A stretch of DNA of 64,000 nt. Origin: Actinobacteria bacterium IMCC26207. Its GTDB lineage: Bacteria; Actinomycetota; Acidimicrobiia; Acidimicrobiales; Microtrichaceae. The position numbers were made by a program, and so were the translations under genes. Positions 60,548 to 64,000 of this stretch are shown one piece after another (the stretch's first letter is position 1; each line of letters opens with the position of its first letter). The notes under the pieces were generated by a model. It was given only the letters and a program-made list of their open reading frames with translations, was not told where the DNA came from and searched no databases. The DNA is taken from assembly GCA_001025035.1 (NCBI GenBank), contig LCZK01000010.1:558001-622000 (forward strand). Direction: 5' to 3'.

Positions 60548-61963
60548 TCAGTAGGACCGAGCTAGCAGAGCAACTGCACCTGGCTCATCATCAGACTGCG
60601 CAAGACCACCCTCAGCGCTTTGCAAACAGCGCACCGTGATGGCCTCTTTTGCTAGTTGGTCAATCCCACCGTCGGCCAATGCTGCCCATGGAATTCTTGC
60701 GAATCCAGTGCTCGCTGCTTCACGGGCCTCGGCAATGCTGCTCACGTCAAATGTACGAGCATCACGATCAGATCGAGCCTGCTCGAGCATTCCAAGCTGC
60801 ATCTCCTCGAGAATTGCTGCAGCGCGAATGTTGAGTTCCCCCAACTCGCAGGGAACCTTCTCGCCAGTGTCCCTTCGGGCGATTACCACACGACCCTCAC
60901 CCAGGTCACGAGGACCCACTTCGATTCGCAGCGGAACCCCTTTGAGCTCCCAATCAGTCGCACGGCGACCAAACCCGGTTGCAACTTGTGCATCGAGTCG
61001 GCATCGCACACCAGACTCGGTGAGTCCGTCGAGCAGGTCACGAGCCACTTGAGTGACGGAACCGTCCTCATCCTTAACGACTAAGACAACAGCTTGCACA
61101 GCAGCCACCCGCGGCGGAACTCTCAGGCCGGCGTCATCGCCGTGAGCCATGATCAATCCACCCATCATGCGTGTAGACACGCCCCAAGATGTGGTCCAGC
61201 ACAGCTGCCGCTCACCGTGTTCATCTTGGTATCCAATATCAAAGGCCCGTGCAAAGTTCTGGCCGAGCTCGTGACTCGTGCCCATCTGCAATGCTTTGCC
61301 ATCTCGCATCATGGCTTCGCAGGTCAACGTGTTCGTAGCTCCAGCAAAACGCTCTTGGGGGATCTTGCGGCCAGTGAACACGGGGATTGCTAGCACGTTC
61401 ACCATGAACTCCTCATAGACCTCATGAAGGATCCGGGCCGCATAGGAAGCTGCGTCATCTTCGGTGGCGTGAGCGCAGTGGCCTTCCTGCCACAAGAACT
61501 CACTAGTCCGCAGAAACAGCCTGGGGCGAAGCTCCCAACGCACCACATTCGCCCACTGATTCAACAAGAGCGGCAAGTCTCGATAGGACTGGATCCACTT
61601 GGACATGTACTCGCCGATAACCGTTTCCGAGGTGGGCCGCACAACCACCGGCTCGTCGAGTTCCTTGCCTCCGCCATGAGTCACGATTGCTAACTCAGGA
61701 CTGAACCCTTCGACGTGCTGTGCTTCTTTCTTCAGATAACTCTCGGGAATAAAGAGCGGAAAATATGCATTCTCGGCACCCGCAGCTTTGATACGAGCGT
61801 CAACCTCTGCGACCATCCGCTCCCAGATTGCGTAGGCATAGGGACGAATCACCATGGTGCCTCGGACGGGGCCGTTCTCTGCGAGCTGGGCTTTGGTCAG
61901 GATGTCCTGATACCAGCGGGGGAAGTCTTCGGCTTGGGGGGTAAGGATCGGGGGCTTTGCCAT
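60548..61963 (-). CDS. proS: Prolyl-tRNA synthetase, archaeal/eukaryotic type
   Basis: A class II synthetase charging tRNA-Pro. 471 residues without the ~180-residue INS editing insertion of the bacterial type; motifs MVIRPYAYAIWERM, VVRPTSETVIGEYMSKWIQSYRDLP, RTSEFLWQEGHCAHAT and ARAFDIGYQDEHG, with the C-terminus ending in Tyr (ARSY), as in ProS type 3. ATG 61963 (MAKPPILTPQAEDF) is chosen over a frame from 62092 that lacks family match. It diverges from the hydrolase gene 83 bp away. Confidence 0.95.
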   Translation of the reverse strand: MAKPPILTPQAEDFPRWYQDILTKAQLAENGPVRGTMVIRPYAYAIWERMVAEVDARIKAAGAENAYFPLFIPESYLKKEAQHVEGFSPELAIVTHGGGKELDEPVVVRPTSETVIGEYMSKWIQSYRDLPLLLNQWANVVRWELRPRLFLRTSEFLWQEGHCAHATEDDAASYAARILHEVYEEFMVNVLAIPVFTGRKIPQERFAGATNTLTCEAMMRDGKALQMGTSHELGQNFARAFDIGYQDEHGERQLCWTTSWGVSTRMMGGLIMAHGDDAGLRVPPRVAAVQAVVLVVKDEDGSVTQVARDLLDGLTESGVRCRLDAQVATGFGRRATDWELKGVPLRIEVGPRDLGEGRVVIARRDTGEKVPCELGELNIRAAAILEEMQLGMLEQARSDRDARTFDVSSIAEAREAASTGFARIPWAALADGGIDQLAKEAITVRCLQSAEGGLAQSDDEPGAVALLARSY

Positions 61964-62034
61964 CGCATGGAGCGTACCGTCGCTGAGGCCACCCGGTGAG
62001 CTTCCCACTTCTGCACGGCAGTCACCCCTGCCGA

Positions 62035-62040
62035 TACTCT
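62035..62040 (+). promoter_or_regulatory. -10 box of a probably leaderless hydrolase transcript
   Basis: TACTCT fits TANNNT and ends 6 nt before ATG 62047; there is no ribosome site. Confidence 0.5.
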
Positions 62041-62046
62041 GATCCG

Positions 62047-63117
62047 ATGAACCTTCCGACTCGTGCTCTGCGCACTCTGGGCGCCGCCTCACTTGGCGTA
62101 GGGGTCGCGGCCCTTGCCTCTGCGGTCGCAGTCCATGTCGCTGGCACCAAAATCAGGAAAACAGAAGACCCGCTGATTGATGAGTTGCTCGACATTCACA
62201 CAGAGGTGAAGCACCACCACCTACCAACGCGTGACGGAGCCTCGATACACGTGGTGGAGCGAATTGGGCCTCCACTACCACAGCACACGGATGCACAAAC
62301 CCCTCCTGTAGCCGAGGAGTCCACAGCCCTGGGCCAACCAGTTGTGCTACTGCACGGAGTGACTTTGCAATGGTGGGTATGGGGTGCACAGTTCAACAAC
62401 CTCGGCCCGCAGCATCGCGTGCTGGCTTGGGATATGCGCGGGCATGGGGAGTCAACCGTGGGCAGCGAGGGCATGACTATGGAAGCCATTGCTCATGACC
62501 TTGCAGAACTGCTTGAGTTCTTTGATCTGAACGAAGCGATTGTTGTTGGCCATTCCATGGGAGGCATGGCACTCGGTGCATTCTGCGCAGATCACCTTGA
62601 TGCCGCCCACGATCGAGTCGCTGGACTCATGTTTCTTGCAAGTAGCGCCGCCACCATGGCAATCCCTGCGCTGACCGGGGGTGCGGTCGGCGTATTGCAG
62701 TTGCTGGCCTCGACCAAGCTCGATTTGCGTCAGCCGAACCCCCAACGTTTATGGCGAAACAACAATCTGTCAGTGGTACTGGTGCGCTGGGCATTCGGAA
62801 GGCACCCCACAGCCAAAGCAGTCGAGCAAGTTCGCCTCATGCTGGCAAATTCAAATCCGGCCATAGCTCAAGATGCCGGGCGTGCAATTGCCGCACATGA
62901 TGTGGTCGCTGATCTGCAGCATGTGCGAATCCCCACACTGGTAGTGGTTGGCGACCTTGATCGACTCACTCCTCCAGCGCACGCAGAAATTCTTCTTGCA
63001 GCAATTCCAGACTCGCAGTTGCGACTACTTCCCGATATCGGACATCAGGTCATGCAAGAAGATCCCGATGCCTTACATCGCCTGATCGAAGAACTCGCAG
63101 CTTTGCCTGCAAGCTAA
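62047..63117 (+). CDS. Alpha/beta hydrolase with N-terminal anchor
   Basis: 356 residues. Residues ~10-30 (LGAASLGVGVAALASAVAVHVAG) form a membrane anchor or uncleaved signal. The fold shows VVLLHGVTLQWWVWG, AWDMRGHGES, nucleophile VVGHSMGGMALG, acid Asp in VVVGDLDRLTPP and His in LPDIGHQVMQEDPD. Substrate unknown. ATG 62047 is preferred to an upstream GTG at 61996 because the anchor begins there and a TANNNT box lies 6 nt upstream. It converges with ispG over 58 bp holding a loose GCCCAG/CTGGGC inverted repeat. Confidence 0.87.
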   Translation: MNLPTRALRTLGAASLGVGVAALASAVAVHVAGTKIRKTEDPLIDELLDIHTEVKHHHLPTRDGASIHVVERIGPPLPQHTDAQTPPVAEESTALGQPVVLLHGVTLQWWVWGAQFNNLGPQHRVLAWDMRGHGESTVGSEGMTMEAIAHDLAELLEFFDLNEAIVVGHSMGGMALGAFCADHLDAAHDRVAGLMFLASSAATMAIPALTGGAVGVLQLLASTKLDLRQPNPQRLWRNNNLSVVLVRWAFGRHPTAKAVEQVRLMLANSNPAIAQDAGRAIAAHDVVADLQHVRIPTLVVVGDLDRLTPPAHAEILLAAIPDSQLRLLPDIGHQVMQEDPDALHRLIEELAALPAS

Positions 63118-63175
63118 AAGAACTCGTAGCAGCCCAGGCCGATCTACACCGTCCCGTAGCTGGGCGCTCGGTTCG

Positions 63176-64000
63176 TTAGCCCTCGAATTTCTTATGGATC
63201 AGGTCCACTCGCTGCTCACTGGCGTTGGCATCATCGCCCTGCTCTTCTAACAGCGCTGCGCGATCCTTCTCGGCCTCGCGCCGGGCCTTTTCGGTATCAA
63301 CACGCGCAAGCGCTGCCTCGGCTCCGTGTTCAGCAATGAACTCTGCCCACTCGACAAGGGTGTCAACCATCTCGTCCTCGGGTACCACTGCAACGTTGAT
63401 CCCCTTCACGAACAAGTGACCCCGGTGCCGGCCTGCAGCTATCCCAATATCGGCATCACGAGCCTCACCCGGTCCGTTCACCACACAGCCCATAACAGCA
63501 ACCTGCAGTGGAAGTTCCTTGCCGGCAAAAGCCAACTGCGCAGCCTCTGCTACCGCGATCACATCGATCTCGGCGCGGCCACAACTTGGGCATGCGATCA
63601 GGTCGACATTCTTACGCTCACGTAATCCGTAGGATTCCAGCAACAGCCTGCCCGCTTTGGCCTCTTCAACTGGGTCAGCCGTGAGGGAATATCGGATTGT
63701 GTCGCCAATGCCTTCTGCAAGCAGCGTTGCTATGCCTGCGGTTGCCTTGATGTAACCGCCTGGCAATGGTCCGGCCTCGGTGACTCCGAGATGCAACGGG
63801 TGATCCGTTGCCTCGGCCAACTGCCGATACGCCTCAATCATCAACGGCACGTTTGATGCCTTGACCGAGATTTTGATGAGGTCGAAACCCACCTCATCGA
63901 AGTACGCAATCTCGGTCATTGCAGACTCGACCATGGCTTCGGGTGTGACTGTTCCGCCATATTTCTCATACAGCGCTGGGTCCAAGGATCCACCGTTGAC
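63176..64000 (-). CDS. ispG: 4-hydroxy-3-methylbut-2-enyl diphosphate synthase, 5' end outside window
   Basis: It performs the penultimate MEP-pathway step with a 4Fe-4S cluster. The 274 visible C-terminal residues begin VNGGSLDPALYEKYGGTVTP; about 110 N-terminal residues lie to the right. Cluster cysteines are in IACPSCGRAEID and VMGCVVNGPGEARDADIG; LHLGVTEAGPLPGGYIKATAG is typical. A ~35-residue charged tail (EKARREAEKDRAALLEEQ) follows. ispG-proS is a usual actinobacterial neighbourhood, though a hydrolase intervenes. Confidence 0.97.
   Translation of the reverse strand, partial: VNGGSLDPALYEKYGGTVTPEAMVESAMTEIAYFDEVGFDLIKISVKASNVPLMIEAYRQLAEATDHPLHLGVTEAGPLPGGYIKATAGIATLLAEGIGDTIRYSLTADPVEEAKAGRLLLESYGLRERKNVDLIACPSCGRAEIDVIAVAEAAQLAFAGKELPLQVAVMGCVVNGPGEARDADIGIAAGRHRGHLFVKGINVAVVPEDEMVDTLVEWAEFIAEHGAEAALARVDTEKARREAEKDRAALLEEQGDDANASEQRVDLIHKKFEG

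Noticed and set aside
63118-63175. Terminator between the hydrolase and ispG
   Set aside because: The GCCCAG/CTGGGC arms are separated by a long loop and no U-run follows, so support is too weak to call a terminator.
1-64000. Mobile element, CRISPR array, tRNA or rRNA
   Set aside because: No transposase or integrase motifs, no regularly spaced repeats of CRISPR size, and no cloverleaf or rRNA-like sequence noticed on reading intergenic spaces.

Overview
The window is a dense chromosomal segment of an actinobacterium (Actinomycetota). A member of Acidimicrobiia is my best guess, from gene order and family content rather than from any rRNA. Support comes from several conserved actinobacterial blocks: alaS-ruvX-mltG-aroE...aroK-aroB...pepQ-efp-nusB-pyrR-pyrB-pyrC-carA, cinA-pgsA-rimO-ftsK-rnj-dapA, and proS-rimP-nusA-infB...rbfA-truB-ribF-rpsO-pnp. 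DUF948 and DUF2505 families, a PyrR-type leader and several starts with a TANNNT box 6-7 nt upstream and no Shine-Dalgarno (leaderless mRNAs) agree with this. Nearly everything is on the minus strand, often with 1-4 nt stop/start overlaps. I saw no rRNA, tRNA, CRISPR array, IS element or phage gene.

Layout. 1-6.9 kb: pyrimidine operon (pyrR-pyrB-pyrC-carA, then carB, which runs off the left edge), with a PyrR-binding RNA hairpin ahead of pyrR and a terminator-shaped hairpin inside the first codons of pyrR. A plus-strand DUF2505 gene sits between carA and carB. 6.9-19.4 kb: a PhoD-like phosphatase, nusB, efp, pepQ, a membrane nuclease-fold protein, the shikimate genes aroQ, aroB, aroK and aroE (but not aroC, whose usual slot holds two unknown genes), mltG and ruvX. 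19.4-34.2 kb: alaS, two small membrane proteins, rarA, cinA, pgsA, rimO, a gluconolactonase-like gene, ftsK, RNase J, dapA and a winged-helix protein. 34.2-44.7 kb: an accessory stretch with a diiron ferritin-like protein, two TetR regulators, SURF1, an acyl-CoA synthetase, a VTT membrane protein, dapB, an enoyl-CoA hydratase, serB and an M16 peptidase. 44.8-64 kb: pnp, rpsO, an alpha/beta hydrolase, ribF, truB, rbfA, then a plus-strand insertion (DUF4012 membrane protein and a Thr-rich lipoprotein), then infB, a decayed ylxR-like remnant, nusA, rimP, proS, a second hydrolase and the 3' part of ispG.

The genes serve de novo UMP synthesis, aromatic and lysine/diaminopimelate synthesis, translation initiation and ribosome maturation, RNA decay, envelope growth and isoprenoid synthesis. 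The most interesting unexplained items are the pyr leader (two possible control modes), the gene pair in the aroC position, the insertion that separates rbfA from infB, the ylxR remnant, the rpsO leader with competing stems, and a repeated leaderless promoter signature.
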